64,000 bases of DNA from Chryseobacterium ginsenosidimutans (GCF_030823405.1 NZ_JAUSXC010000001.1:2711001-2775000), one strand, 5' to 3'; positions 16,694 to 26,503 are shown, counted from the stretch's first letter. Numbers and translations: made by a program. The notes: generated by a model not told the origin, from the letters alone.

Positions 16694-19141
16694 TTGGCTA
16701 CTTTCGAAAATACCAATGGGTTTAGTGTCATTCAGCAATGGATGGCGGAAAAAGGTATTTCACCATTTAAATTTCAAATTGAAACCTGGAAAAAATTCGG
16801 AAACGGGTACAGTGGAATGGTTGTTGCACCGACCGGCTTCGGTAAAACATATTCTGTTTTTTTAGCATTAATTTCAGACTTTTTAAATCATCCTGAAAAA
16901 TATGGAAAAGGATTAAAGATGATCTGGATAACTCCTCTTCGATCCCTCTCAAAAGATATCGCAAAAGCAATGCAGGAAGCGATTGATGAAATTGGGCTCG
17001 ATTGGGCTGTTGGCATAAGAAATGGTGATACAGATCCTAAAGTAAGACAGCAACAGGTTAAAAATATGCCTGAAATTCTGGTTGCAACACCCGAAAGTTT
17101 ACACTTGCTTTTAGGGCAAAAAAATCATCCCAGATTTTTTCAAAATCTTCAAAGTATTGTCATTGATGAATGGCATGAATTATTGGGTTCAAAACGTGGA
17201 GTTATTGTTGAATTAGGTATTTCTCGACTCAGAAAATACGTCCCAAAAATTAAGATTTGGGGGATTACAGCTACCATCGGAAATCTTGATGAAGCAATGG
17301 AAGTTTTAATTCCTTATGACATTAAGAAAACAAAAGTTACCGCCAAAGAATATAAAAAGATTGATATTATTCCTGTTTTTCCGGATGAAGTAGAAATTTT
17401 ACCATGGGCAGGACATCTCGGACATAAATTAGCTGATAAAGTCGTTCCTATTATTTTAAATTCAAAATCGACCATTGTTTTTACAAATACACGAAGTCAA
17501 AGTGAAATGTGGTATCAATTATTGTTGGATGTTTATCCGGATTTTGCAGGTCAAATTGCAATTCATCACAGTTCAATTGATGCTCATTTAAGAATTTGGA
17601 TTGAAGAAAATTTGAGTAATGGAAAATTAAAGGCTGTTGTTTCCACTTCATCTTTAGATTTAGGTATTGACTTTAAACCTGTTGATACTGTGATACAAAT
17701 AGGTTCTGCAAAAGGGGTTGCGAGATTCCTTCAACGGGCCGGGCGAAGCGGCCACTCTCCTTTTGAGACGTCCAAAATTTATTGTGTTCCCACCCATTCT
17801 TTGGAACTGATTGAAGTTGCTGCTTTAAAAGAAGCGGTCAGGCAAAACGTTATTGAACCTCGTGAACCGCAGGTTTTGTGTTTCGATGTTTTAGTTCAGT
17901 TTTTAATGACTTTAGCGATCGGCGACGGATTTTATCCTGAAGAAACGTATGAAAGGATTAAACAAATTTATACTTTTCAGGAAATGACCGAAGACGAGTG
18001 GAAAAGTATTCTTGATTTTCTCACCATTGGCGGAAGTGCTTTAAAAAGTTATGAAGAATATCATAAAGTTGTTGTGATGGATGATGGCTTATTTAAAGTG
18101 ACTTCACGAAGAATTGCCATGCTACACCGAATGAATATGGGTGCAATTGTAAGTGATGCCATGTTAAAGGTAAAATTTATTTCTGGCGGATACATAGGGA
18201 TGGTCGAGGAATATTTTATCTCAAAATTAAAAAAAGAAGAAAAATTTATCTTAGCCGGGAGAGTTTTAGAAGTGGCGATGGTAAAAGATATGACGGTTTA
18301 TGTTCGGTTGTCAAAAGGAAAGGCTTTGGCACCAAGTTATTTGGGCGGAAGATTGCCTTTAAGTTCAAATTTAGGGCATTTCTTGAGGGAAAAATTATCC
18401 GGAGCCTTGAATCCTAAGGCTTCTGAGAAAGAACTGAAATTTTTACACCCGTTATTGATTAATCAGGAAGAACGTTCACATATTCCGAAGGAAGATGAAT
18501 TTTTGGTTGAATTGATTAAGAACCGTGAAGGATATCATTTATTCATGTATCCATTTGAAGGCCGTTTGGTGCATGAGGTAATGGCTGCTTTGATAGCTTA
18601 CAGAATATCAAAACTAGCTCCGATTTCTTTTTCAATGGCAATGAATGATTATGGTTTTGAATTATTCAGTGATAAAGAAATTCCGTTAAATGAGGAAAAC
18701 TTAAGTAAAATTTTAACTAGAGAAAATTTAATGGTTGATGTAATTTCAAGCATCAATTCTGCGGAAATGGCGAGAAGAAAATTTCGTGATATTGCCGTAA
18801 TTTCAGGCATGGTCATTCAGAATTTCCCGGGACAGCAGCGTTCAAATAAAGCATTGCAAAGTTCTGCCGGTCTGATTTTTAAAGTGTTGGAAGATTACGA
18901 TCCCAATCATTTTTTGGTACGACAAGCTTATACGGAAGTTTTTAACATGCAATTGCAGGAACAAAGACTTGTTGAGGCTTTTAAAAGAATAGAAAAATCA
19001 AAAATTATTTTGAAATTTGCCAATACTTTCACTCCTCTGAGTTTTCCTATAAAAGTAGATAGTTTGCGACAAACGTTGACAAGTGAGAATCTTGATGCAA
19101 GAATTAAACGATTGGTTGACCAGGCAAAAAAAGTACGGTGA
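16694..19141 (+). CDS. Ligase-associated DEXH-box helicase (Lhr-like)
   Basis: This 815-residue superfamily 2 helicase has the Walker A APTGFGKTYS near residue 47, IVIDEWHELLG (DEWH box), GITATIGN (motif III), FTNTRSQSEMW (IV), STSSLDLGIDF (V) and QRAGRSGHSPF (VI). An Lhr-type C-terminal region of about 400 residues follows. The start is a TTG 21 bp after the ligase stop; the frame is open back to that stop and no better ATG exists before codon 17. It belongs to the ligase-associated damage-response cassette. Substrate polarity is unknown. Confidence 0.92.
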   Translation: MATFENTNGFSVIQQWMAEKGISPFKFQIETWKKFGNGYSGMVVAPTGFGKTYSVFLALISDFLNHPEKYGKGLKMIWITPLRSLSKDIAKAMQEAIDEIGLDWAVGIRNGDTDPKVRQQQVKNMPEILVATPESLHLLLGQKNHPRFFQNLQSIVIDEWHELLGSKRGVIVELGISRLRKYVPKIKIWGITATIGNLDEAMEVLIPYDIKKTKVTAKEYKKIDIIPVFPDEVEILPWAGHLGHKLADKVVPIILNSKSTIVFTNTRSQSEMWYQLLLDVYPDFAGQIAIHHSSIDAHLRIWIEENLSNGKLKAVVSTSSLDLGIDFKPVDTVIQIGSAKGVARFLQRAGRSGHSPFETSKIYCVPTHSLELIEVAALKEAVRQNVIEPREPQVLCFDVLVQFLMTLAIGDGFYPEETYERIKQIYTFQEMTEDEWKSILDFLTIGGSALKSYEEYHKVVVMDDGLFKVTSRRIAMLHRMNMGAIVSDAMLKVKFISGGYIGMVEEYFISKLKKEEKFILAGRVLEVAMVKDMTVYVRLSKGKALAPSYLGGRLPLSSNLGHFLREKLSGALNPKASEKELKFLHPLLINQEERSHIPKEDEFLVELIKNREGYHLFMYPFEGRLVHEVMAALIAYRISKLAPISFSMAMNDYGFELFSDKEIPLNEENLSKILTRENLMVDVISSINSAEMARRKFRDIAVISGMVIQNFPGQQRSNKALQSSAGLIFKVLEDYDPNHFLVRQAYTEVFNMQLQEQRLVEAFKRIEKSKIILKFANTFTPLSFPIKVDSLRQTLTSENLDARIKRLVDQAKKVR

Positions 19142-19165
19142 ATTAATAGATTGTGATTTAATTAA

Positions 19166-19810
19166 ATGAATTTAGCTACAAAAAATATACACATTAAAAA
19201 CGAAATTTTCACTTTGACCAATCAGCGTGCTGTATTTTGGGAAAAAGAAAAAGCATTAATTTTATCTGATCTTCATGTCGGCAAAACAGCCCATTTCCGG
19301 AAAAATGGAATTGCTTTGGCAAATCATATTATGAAGAATGATTTGGAGCGATTATCAATTTTAATAGAATATTTTCAACCTGAAAAATTTATTGTTGTCG
19401 GCGATCTTTTGCATGCCGGAAATAATTCTGACGTAGATGAATTTTGTACATGGAAAAATCAATATTCAAGTATAAAGTTTTATCTTGTTGAAGGGAATCA
19501 TGACCGGATTAATAAAACTTTGGAAGAGAAATTGTGTTTAAATTTTAAAGAAGATAGATTAGAATTAAGCGATATTATTTTCCTGCATGATTTTGATAGA
19601 TCAGTTGATAATTTTCAGATTACAGGTCATATTCATCCCGGAATTGTTCTGAATTCTGCCGTGAAAAATATAAGGCTTGCTTGCTTTGTCCATACCCAAA
19701 ATCAATTATTACTTCCTGCGTTCAGCGAGTTTACCGGTTTGGATACAAAAAATCTTCCAAAAGGCGGAAGATTCTATGTGTTTACGGATTCTGAAATTCA
19801 TGAGGTTTAG
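19166..19810 (+). CDS. pdeM: Ligase-associated DNA damage response endonuclease PdeM
   Basis: This 214-residue calcineurin-type metallophosphoesterase has SDLHVGKTAHFRKNG (motif I), VVGDLLHAGNN (motif II), VEGNHDR (motif III), a late FLHDFD, and TGHIHPG (GHxH). The fold and length match PdeM, the fourth member of the ligase/exonuclease/helicase set. It follows the helicase by 24 bp and closes the operon. A GNAT gene converges on it with only 1 bp between stop codons. Confidence 0.92.
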   Translation: MNLATKNIHIKNEIFTLTNQRAVFWEKEKALILSDLHVGKTAHFRKNGIALANHIMKNDLERLSILIEYFQPEKFIVVGDLLHAGNNSDVDEFCTWKNQYSSIKFYLVEGNHDRINKTLEEKLCLNFKEDRLELSDIIFLHDFDRSVDNFQITGHIHPGIVLNSAVKNIRLACFVHTQNQLLLPAFSEFTGLDTKNLPKGGRFYVFTDSEIHEV

Positions 19811-19811
19811 A

Positions 19812-20342
19812 TTATTCCAGAATTTTTTTCATCATCAGATCAGTTTGTTCTTCATCTCCAAGTCTGAAAATGTGCTTGTCAAATTCAACAAAACCATTTT
19901 TCCTGTAGAAATTTACAGCTCTTAGGTTTTCTTCCCAAACACCTAACCAAAGATATGCTTTATTCTGTTGTTGAGCGGTTTCCAAGGCTTGCTCATATAA
20001 TAATTGTCCCACTTTTTTACCGTGATGACTTTTTTTGACATAAATACGCTCAATCTCCAAAGACGTTTCGTCGTGTAATTCTGTTTGCGCCTTACCGGAA
20101 TTCAATTTTAAATATCCTACAGCATCATTTTCTTCCCATGCGATAAAGAAAAATGAATGAGGATTGTTTAGTTCTGCCTTAATTTTTTCAATGTTAAAGC
20201 TTTCTTCAAGATATTTTTTCATGGCTTCTTCCGAGTTACTTTCTCCAAAAGTTTCAGAAAAGGTTTGTATTCCAAGATTTTGTATAGTTTCAAGATCTTC
20301 AAAAGAAGCTTTATTAATGATTATTGATGTCATTCGATTCAT
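19812..20342 (-). CDS. GNAT N-acetyltransferase
   Basis: This 176-residue protein shows the GNAT core: a strand ERIYVKKSHHGKKVGQLLYE holding the acetyl-CoA loop, then AYLWLGVWEENLRAVNFYRK with the typical NxxAxxFYxKxGF. Its ATG directly follows the stop codon of the S41 peptidase gene, and an alternative start lies three codons in. It is related to spermidine-type or PaiA-type acetyltransferases by pattern, but the acceptor is not predictable. Confidence 0.87.
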   Translation of the reverse strand: MNRMTSIIINKASFEDLETIQNLGIQTFSETFGESNSEEAMKKYLEESFNIEKIKAELNNPHSFFFIAWEENDAVGYLKLNSGKAQTELHDETSLEIERIYVKKSHHGKKVGQLLYEQALETAQQQNKAYLWLGVWEENLRAVNFYRKNGFVEFDKHIFRLGDEEQTDLMMKKILE

Positions 20343-21353
20343 TTATTGCTCTAATTTATTAATAAGATTTTTTATTTCGGGTATACTTAATTCTGTTTTT
20401 GTGTCTGTTGTTAAAATATTTCTTAAGGCTTCGGTGTGAGCAGCTTTTAAAGCATTCTCAACTTTTATTTCGCGATCAGGAATTACGCCGATATGTTCCC
20501 AATTGGTGTGACTTACCAATGATGTAATTTTACCCGACGGAACAAGAAGCAGGTACTGGTTGTCAATAATGAAATGCTCTACAGGGTTGGCGGCACCTCC
20601 TGTTTTCTCACCAATAATTTCAGCTAATTTATATTGCTGTAAAAAGTAAGCAAATGCCTCTCCTGCAGAAAATGTTTTATTGCTGGTTAAAATATATACC
20701 TTTTTATTCAGGTATTTATCCCCGGAAACCTTTGATTGGGTGTTGTTTAATTCGGTTTTGTTGTTATATCTGGAATAGGTGGTGTACAGATCGGTTTTGT
20801 TATTGAAAAAATAGCTGCAGAACAACAGAAGCATACCATTATCTCCACCTCCATTTTCCCTGAGATCAATGATCAGAGAATTGGTATTGGCAACGAAGTT
20901 CATTGCAGATTCTAATGCTTTTGTACTTGATTTTGGTTCTGCAAAACCTTTGAAATTGATATAGCCAATATTTCCTTCCAATCTTTGAACCTGCTCAAAT
21001 CCGAAATTTTCGAGACTGTTATGGAAATTGTTTAATTTCTCACTTTCTTTTTCATTTCCTTGTTTTTCGGGAGTATAATTTTCGAGATATTTAACAAAGA
21101 AATGTTTGTCTTTAATAACAGTTCTCAATCTTTCAGTAAGCAATGCTGCAAATTCTTTTTGAGTTAATTGATTAAAAGATCCTTTTTTAGATTCAATTTG
21201 AAATAAAGAATCTACTTTCTTATAGGTATCTTTATCAATATAATATTGCTCTATCTTTTTGGTAATATCAGAAAGTATGGCTGCTTTATCATCTTTCTGT
21301 GCAAAAGTGATTGAAGAATATAAAAGGGAAATTCCAACTAATAATTTTTTCAT
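20343..21353 (-). CDS. Secreted S41 family peptidase
   Basis: This 336-residue protein has a signal peptide (MKKLLVGISLLYSSITFAQ). Its tail-specific protease fold carries LIIDLRENGGGDNGML and the catalytic serine in TSNKTFSAGEAFAY (about residue 228), followed by GEKTGGAANPVEHF. There is no PDZ domain, so it resembles the short C-terminal-processing-like peptidases common in Bacteroidota, which act in the periplasm or outside the cell. It directly precedes a GNAT gene on the same strand. Confidence 0.88.
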   Translation of the reverse strand: MKKLLVGISLLYSSITFAQKDDKAAILSDITKKIEQYYIDKDTYKKVDSLFQIESKKGSFNQLTQKEFAALLTERLRTVIKDKHFFVKYLENYTPEKQGNEKESEKLNNFHNSLENFGFEQVQRLEGNIGYINFKGFAEPKSSTKALESAMNFVANTNSLIIDLRENGGGDNGMLLLFCSYFFNNKTDLYTTYSRYNNKTELNNTQSKVSGDKYLNKKVYILTSNKTFSAGEAFAYFLQQYKLAEIIGEKTGGAANPVEHFIIDNQYLLLVPSGKITSLVSHTNWEHIGVIPDREIKVENALKAAHTEALRNILTTDTKTELSIPEIKNLINKLEQ

Positions 21354-21418
21354 TGTATGAAGTAATATTTCAACAAAAGTATTTCAATGATTATCGCAGG
21401 AATTGTAAAAATGGAAAC

Positions 21419-22213
21419 TTAGATAAACAGCCAGATATTATTCTGTTCAGTGTCTACATTTTCAAAGAACTTTTTGGGACTTATTTTTGTCAGTTCCTTA
21501 AAATCTTTGATAAAATGTGACTGATCATAAAAAAGGTTTTCATAAGAAAGTTCTGTAAGGTTCTTTACTTTTTTATTTGAGATCAAAACCTTCCGGAATC
21601 TCTGGATCTTTCTGTATTCCGAAGCGGGTTTGCCTAAATATTTTTTAGATATTTTATTTACATATTGTCTTGTAATATTATTTTTTGCGGCAATTTCTTC
21701 TATGGTGAATTCAGAATCAATATCGGAAGCTATTGTGTAAGCGAGTGTCATATCTTTCAGCTTAAATTTTAAAATCCAATATTCTTCCAGCATTTGTATC
21801 TGAGTTTTTCTGTCGGGTTCTTTTAAAATACGATCCATTATTTCTTTAAAATCTGAATCCTGAATTTTAGTTTTCAAATCTGCGCTCGAATCTGCCTCAA
21901 AAAAATGATAAATTCCTAATGGTTTAAAGTATACCGTAACCTCATTAATAGTCTGCTGATAAAGGATTTCCATAGGAACGGAACATTGTGAAACAAAATC
22001 GATAATTAGGTTTTCTGTTGAAGATTCATGAATTTCGAGCCATCCTTTCTCCTGAACAATAGATACATTCTGACAGGCTGACAAAATAAAATAATTGTCT
22101 GGAAAAGTAAGATATTTAAAAGGCTGATGACACTCATCCTTTGACATAAAATAATATCCTTCAATATATTTTTTGAGAATGGGATCAATCGGTTGATAGA
22201 AATTGACTTTCAT
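21419..22213 (-). CDS. AraC family regulator with N-terminal sensor domain
   Basis: This 264-residue protein has an N-terminal region typical of DUF6597-like AraC sensors (YFMSKDECHQPFKYLTFPDN, VYFKPLGIYHFF) and a C-terminal helix-turn-helix pair: FTIEEIAAKNNITRQYVNKI, then NLTELSYENLFYDQSHFIKD. It lies between the S41 peptidase gene (65 bp away) and the nucleosidase gene. Its targets are not evident. Confidence 0.85.
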   Translation of the reverse strand: MKVNFYQPIDPILKKYIEGYYFMSKDECHQPFKYLTFPDNYFILSACQNVSIVQEKGWLEIHESSTENLIIDFVSQCSVPMEILYQQTINEVTVYFKPLGIYHFFEADSSADLKTKIQDSDFKEIMDRILKEPDRKTQIQMLEEYWILKFKLKDMTLAYTIASDIDSEFTIEEIAAKNNITRQYVNKISKKYLGKPASEYRKIQRFRKVLISNKKVKNLTELSYENLFYDQSHFIKDFKELTKISPKKFFENVDTEQNNIWLFI

Positions 22214-22243
22214 ATAGTAAATCTTAATATAATAGAAAATAAA

Positions 22244-22263
22244 TCCCGAAGAAAACTTCAGGA
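22244..22263 (-). terminator. Probable terminator of nucleosidase gene
   Basis: An 8-bp stem TCCCGAAG / CTTCAGGA with one mismatch and a 4-nt loop lies just after the nucleosidase stop. It is followed on the minus strand by ATTTATTTT. Confidence 0.5.
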
Positions 22264-22274
22264 CTTGTTGTAAT

Positions 22275-22856
22275 TTATGAAAAAAGTATTTTCTTAAAAG
22301 CTTCAGATGCTAAATGTACCTGTACAGCCCAGTCATCTGCCGCATCGCTTCCTGCGTCGTCCGAAATATATTTCAAGCACAAAAAAGGGATATTTTCTTT
22401 CATGGCAATCAATGCTAACGGATAAGCTTCCATATCGACAATATTATAGGCCGTCTCAGAATGATTCATCTCAAAACTGTCTCCACTTCCGCAGATTCCT
22501 TCTGGGAGTTCGCTTTTCTTTAAGCCATATTCCAAAACTGGCGGAATTCCTGAAAGTGGTGTTTCGTACAAGCTGAATCCCAAACCTCTTACATCCATAT
22601 CTCTCTGGATGAATTTTGTACAGCAAATTACCTCTCCTTTATGAAAATTTTTACTTCCCGCCGAACCAAGATTTACAATTAACTTTGGTTTGGTCCGATG
22701 AATTTCTTTGGTTAATTCCATTGCGGCATTTACTTTTCCGATCCCGGTAATCAATTTGTTTTTATCATTAAAAACCTTTCCCGCTTCCGAATCTAAAGCA
22801 AAAACGAAAAGTGTTTCTTCAATAGGAAATTGATGTTCGTCGTTTATTTTGATCAT
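22275..22856 (-). CDS. Nucleosidase (MTA/SAH nucleosidase-like)
   Basis: This 193-residue purine-nucleoside-phosphorylase-fold protein has FALDSEAGKVF and TGIGKVNAAMELT (nucleoside-binding loop), the strand LIVNLGSAGS, RDMDVRG, ICGSGDSFE and VDMEAYPLALIA (ribose-binding Met-Glu). It ends with KYISDDAGSDAADDW, whose Asp aligns with the catalytic acid of MTA/SAH nucleosidases. It is shorter than E. coli MtnN (about 230), so substrate identity is uncertain. It follows the DsbA-like gene by 11 bp. Confidence 0.82.
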   Translation of the reverse strand: MIKINDEHQFPIEETLFVFALDSEAGKVFNDKNKLITGIGKVNAAMELTKEIHRTKPKLIVNLGSAGSKNFHKGEVICCTKFIQRDMDVRGLGFSLYETPLSGIPPVLEYGLKKSELPEGICGSGDSFEMNHSETAYNIVDMEAYPLALIAMKENIPFLCLKYISDDAGSDAADDWAVQVHLASEAFKKILFS

Positions 22857-22867
22857 TAGTTTTACAA

Positions 22868-23563
22868 TTAAATTTCACAACCGTTTGTATCACAAGAAGC
22901 TCCGTTATCAGTAAGATTTTTGGGAGTAACAGTTTCGTCATAGGTCTGTTGAAGAGCATTCTGAAAAAGTTCAACAGGTTGCGCTCCTGAAACTGCATAT
23001 TTTCCATTTAAAATAAAAAAAGGAACTCCTGTAATGCCATTATTTGCAGCTTCCTGAATATCATGATTCACATCCTGATCAAATTCTTCTGAGGATAAAA
23101 TATTTTTAGCTTCTTCTTTATCAATTCCTAAAGAACCGGCAATAGAAACCAGTGTTTCAAGATCCCCAACATTCATTCCGTCGATGAAGTGAGCAATGAA
23201 AAGAGCTTCTTCCATTTCACCGGACTTGTTATACTTTTTAGCCAAGTGCACCAATTTGTGGGCAGAAAAAGTATTTGTAATTAAGGCTTTTTCAAAATTA
23301 AAATCTATTCCCGCACCTTTTCCCATCTGCAAAACCTGACCGATCATTTGTTGGGCCTGAACTTCCGGAAAGCCTTTCTTTTCTTTAAAATATTCGAAGG
23401 TGTTTTTTGTTTCTTTAGGATCCAAAGTCGGGTCAAGCTGAAAGCTTTTCCACTCTACTTCCACTTCGTCTTTGAAAGGCATCTTTTTCAAAGCCTCTTC
23501 AAAATTATTTTTACCTATATAGCAAAACGGACACATCACGTCTGACCAGATTTCTACTTTCAT
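22868..23563 (-). CDS. DsbA family oxidoreductase (FrnE-like)
   Basis: This 231-residue protein starts KVEIWSDVMCPFCYIGKNNF, with the CxxC active site CPFC and no signal peptide. It therefore belongs to the cytosolic FrnE/2-hydroxychromene-isomerase-like branch of DsbA thioredoxin folds. The cis-proline loop ITGVPFFILNGKYAVSGAQP is clear. FrnE proteins are linked to redox stress in other bacteria. The C-terminal tail carries two more cysteines (CDTNGCEI). Confidence 0.9.
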   Translation of the reverse strand: MKVEIWSDVMCPFCYIGKNNFEEALKKMPFKDEVEVEWKSFQLDPTLDPKETKNTFEYFKEKKGFPEVQAQQMIGQVLQMGKGAGIDFNFEKALITNTFSAHKLVHLAKKYNKSGEMEEALFIAHFIDGMNVGDLETLVSIAGSLGIDKEEAKNILSSEEFDQDVNHDIQEAANNGITGVPFFILNGKYAVSGAQPVELFQNALQQTYDETVTPKNLTDNGASCDTNGCEI

Positions 23564-23641
23564 TTAATTATTTTTTATTGAAATTTTATTTAACTTTATT
23601 TAAACTTAAGATAATTTAAACATAATAAGCTACTTGAAAAA

Positions 23642-24826
23642 TTAAGCTAATTTAACTCTTTTACTGAATATTAAATGCGCAATCAATGCTAAAACTGCCA
23701 TTGTTGCACCAACGAAACATACACCGTTCCATTGTGCATATTGCCAGGCAATCGAGGCTGTCCATGTTCCTAAAGAACCTCCGATAAAATAGGAAACCAT
23801 ATACACGGTATTCAATCTGTTGACTGCATTTGATTTAATTAAAAAATAATTGGTCTGATTCATAATATGACTCGATTGCACGCCTAAATCAACCAAAATT
23901 ACTCCTACGATCAGTCCCCAATATGTTTCTCCCGCAAAATAAGTAAACGCCCAGCTTCCTAAAACAACCAATAATGAATAAAAAATAATCCTGTTCAGAT
24001 CTAAAAACTGCTGCAATTTTCCCACTTTTGCTGCAGCCAAAGCTCCGACAGCTCCCGCAAGACCAAAACTTCCTACCACCGATGATCCAGCATTGAACGG
24101 CGGTTTCTCCATATGAAAAACCAGGGTTGTAAACAAAGCACACATTGATCCGAAAGCCATTGCCCCACGAAAAGAAGCTAATCGTAAAACAGGTTGAGTT
24201 TTTGCCAGATGAAATACGGATTTCATTAATTCGCTGTAAGTTCCTTTAAAATTCGGCTGTAATTCCGGAAGCATTTTGTAAACGGCAATCCACACAAGAA
24301 TCATCACTCCTGCCGCAATGCCGAACATGGCTCTCCATCCCCATATTTCTCCGACAATTCCTCCGATGAAGCGTGATAATAAAATTCCTAATAATAAACC
24401 GGACATTACGATGCCAATATTTGATGATTTTTCTTTATCCGAAGACAATTCTGCAGCAATGGGAATGAATAGTTGCGGGATTACAGAAGTTACGCCGATC
24501 AATAAACTTGCGGCATACAACATCCAAAGATCCTGCGCAAACGTCATCCACAATAATGATGCAAAAACTAAAACAAGATCTATTAAAATGAGCTTTTTCC
24601 GGAAAAGTTTATCTCCCAAAGGAACAATTAACAATAATCCGGCTGCATAACCCAATTGAGTAAGGACAGAAATTTTGCTTGCTGCACTTTCAGGAACGTT
24701 TAAATCCTTCGAAATAAGACCTAATAAAGGCTGATTGTAATAATTATTTGCCACAACAAGTCCTGAAATAACGGACATCAACCAAATTACGGTACGTGAA
24801 ATACCGCTGGTAGAATTCAACTGCAT
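23642..24826 (-). CDS. MFS transporter
   Basis: This 394-residue protein has twelve hydrophobic segments. The first loop reads NNYYNQPLLGLISKDL and is followed by the MFS loop 2-3 region VPLGDKLFRKKLILID. The closest pattern is the YNQPLL-type sugar/drug efflux permeases of Proteobacteria and Bacteroidota. Substrate unknown. It is transcribed alone, away from the MBL gene on the other side. Confidence 0.9.
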   Translation of the reverse strand: MQLNSTSGISRTVIWLMSVISGLVVANNYYNQPLLGLISKDLNVPESAASKISVLTQLGYAAGLLLIVPLGDKLFRKKLILIDLVLVFASLLWMTFAQDLWMLYAASLLIGVTSVIPQLFIPIAAELSSDKEKSSNIGIVMSGLLLGILLSRFIGGIVGEIWGWRAMFGIAAGVMILVWIAVYKMLPELQPNFKGTYSELMKSVFHLAKTQPVLRLASFRGAMAFGSMCALFTTLVFHMEKPPFNAGSSVVGSFGLAGAVGALAAAKVGKLQQFLDLNRIIFYSLLVVLGSWAFTYFAGETYWGLIVGVILVDLGVQSSHIMNQTNYFLIKSNAVNRLNTVYMVSYFIGGSLGTWTASIAWQYAQWNGVCFVGATMAVLALIAHLIFSKRVKLA

Positions 24827-24973
24827 ATAACTTTTTTAAGGGTTACTTAATTTTGTAATGCAAAAATACTTATTTTAAGATTAAGCTTAAAGTAAGGTTT
24901 CATCGCTTCTGACGATAATTTGTATCGAAAAAAAACGTTTTTGAGATTTAGAAATAATAAAGAACTTTGTAGA

Positions 24974-25705
24974 ATGAAAATTATACCATTAAAAGAAGGA
25001 AATTTTTCTACAAATAAGATAAAAGACTTTACATTATTAACAGATGAAAATTTTGATGCGCTTAAAGGAATTAAGATGTCGGTTCAGCCTTTTCTGATCG
25101 TTACAGAAAATGATATTGTTCTTTTAGATGCAGGAATCGGATGGAAAAATGAAAGCGGGGAAACGGTAATTTCTGAAATTCTTAAAAAAGAAAATATTCG
25201 GCCGGATCAAATAACCAAAATATTACTTTCACACCTGCACAAAGATCATATAGAAACAACAATAACCCGTAATGAAAACGGTTTTGAAGCTACTTTTCCG
25301 AATGCGGAAATTTACATTCAAAGGCGTGAATTAGACTTTGCAATGGAAAATCAAGATAATTATTCTTTTGATTTTGATACACTCGAAAAACTAATTGAGC
25401 TGGATAATATCGTCTGGATGGATGAAGATAAAGGTAAAATTACAGATGAAATTTCTTTCGAAGTTGTCGGCGGACACACTCCTTTTATGCAGGTTTTTTG
25501 GATTAAAGAAAACGATGAAATTATCTTCTACGGAGCCGATGATCTTCCACAGGAATCTTATTTAAAATACCATTTGGCATATAAAACTGATTTTGATGGC
25601 AGAAAAGCAATGGAATTAAGGCTAAAATGGCAAAAAGAAGCCATTGAAAATCACTGGAAAATATTGTTGTATCACGATCTGAACAAAGCTGTTTTAGAAT
25701 ATTAA
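24974..25705 (+). CDS. MBL-fold metallo-hydrolase
   Basis: This 243-residue metallo-beta-lactamase-fold protein has SHLHKDHIETT (HxHxDH), GGHTPFMQVFW for the third metal histidine, and FYGADDLPQ. The ATG at MKIIPLKEG is used; a longer frame from a TTG 54 bp upstream adds only a basic, unconserved-looking leader. The family includes lactonases, glyoxalase II and others. It converges on an HTH gene and shares a terminator with it. Confidence 0.85.
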   Translation: MKIIPLKEGNFSTNKIKDFTLLTDENFDALKGIKMSVQPFLIVTENDIVLLDAGIGWKNESGETVISEILKKENIRPDQITKILLSHLHKDHIETTITRNENGFEATFPNAEIYIQRRELDFAMENQDNYSFDFDTLEKLIELDNIVWMDEDKGKITDEISFEVVGGHTPFMQVFWIKENDEIIFYGADDLPQESYLKYHLAYKTDFDGRKAMELRLKWQKEAIENHWKILLYHDLNKAVLEY

Positions 25706-25733
25706 AAATGGTTTAAAGATCATTAAACCATTT
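25706..25733. terminator. Bidirectional terminator between MBL and HTH genes
   Basis: An 11-bp perfect stem AAATGGTTTAA / TTAAACCATTT with a 6-nt loop begins at the MBL stop codon and overlaps the last codons of the convergent HTH gene. Confidence 0.7.
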
Positions 25734-26054
25734 ATAAATATCGACATTTGAGGCTATGCTCAACTTTTTTCTAAGCCTGTTCTTTCTGTTCTGAATGGCT
25801 TTTGGGGTGACAAATGTATAAGTTGCAATTTCTTTGGTCGTTAAATTGAGTTTTAAATAAATACAAAAAATCAATTCAGAATTTTTAAGATTAGGCTGGA
25901 TTGCAGACAGTTTACTAAAAAAATCCGGATCAACTAATCTGAACTTATTCAACAGACGCGGAGAATTTTCTTTTGCTAACGTTAAAATTTCGTCTTGTAC
26001 AAAAATCTTCTGGTTTAAGTTTTCTAAATTGAATTTGTTTGTTTCGTTTCTCAT
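25713..26054 (-). CDS. Small LuxR-type helix-turn-helix protein
   Basis: This 113-residue protein has a C-terminal LuxR/GerE-like HTH: NSELIFCIYLKLNLTTKEIA, then VTPKAIQNRKNRLRKKL. The same HTH closes many large TPR-containing regulators in Flavobacteriia. Here only about 45 residues precede the HTH, so it is either a stand-alone small regulator or the surviving end of a truncated larger gene. No upstream TPR frame is visible in the 500 bp before it. Confidence 0.72.
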   Translation of the reverse strand: MRNETNKFNLENLNQKIFVQDEILTLAKENSPRLLNKFRLVDPDFFSKLSAIQPNLKNSELIFCIYLKLNLTTKEIATYTFVTPKAIQNRKNRLRKKLSIASNVDIYKWFNDL

Positions 26055-26503
26055 AGTTTTTTCTCATCTCTACTAATTTCTGTAGCTTTAATAAGCTTCA
26101 GTATATATCTTCTTCACACTCACCTCAATTTTTCAGGGTCTTTTAAACTCTTTTTGAAGTATATTTTAGGTTAATATTTTTTTATTCTGAAAAACATAAA
26201 AACTATTTACGATTTTTCTTGTTTTTTGGATCTGGGTTAAAAATATTATCACAAAACGTGATTATCATTTTAGGAAAGACAAAGAAAGAAAAAATGATTA
26301 AAATTATCTTTAATTGAAATACCACATACGTACCACGTTAGCTTCTATTTCCCTTTTTAAATCAGGCTTTATCAGACCTACTTATTATCAGAAATCAAAT
26401 CTAAAAATTTATTACCCTATTTTTTTATGATCGTAATCAATAGCTTAAAGAAAAAGTGAGTTATTCCTAAAATAACTAGTTATTATTAGTATTTAACTAA
26501 CGA
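26055..26503. other. AT-rich non-coding stretch, nothing firm
   Basis: About 450 bp of AT-rich sequence lies between the small HTH gene and the terminator of the acetyltransferase gene. Only ORFs of about ten codons are present. I see no tRNA, repeat or clear TAnnTTTG element. It presumably holds the promoter of the HTH gene. Confidence 0.5.

Noticed and set aside
24318..24650. 110-codon plus-strand ORF inside the MFS gene
   Set aside because: Antisense shadow; Asn/Pro/Ile-rich, as expected opposite membrane helices.
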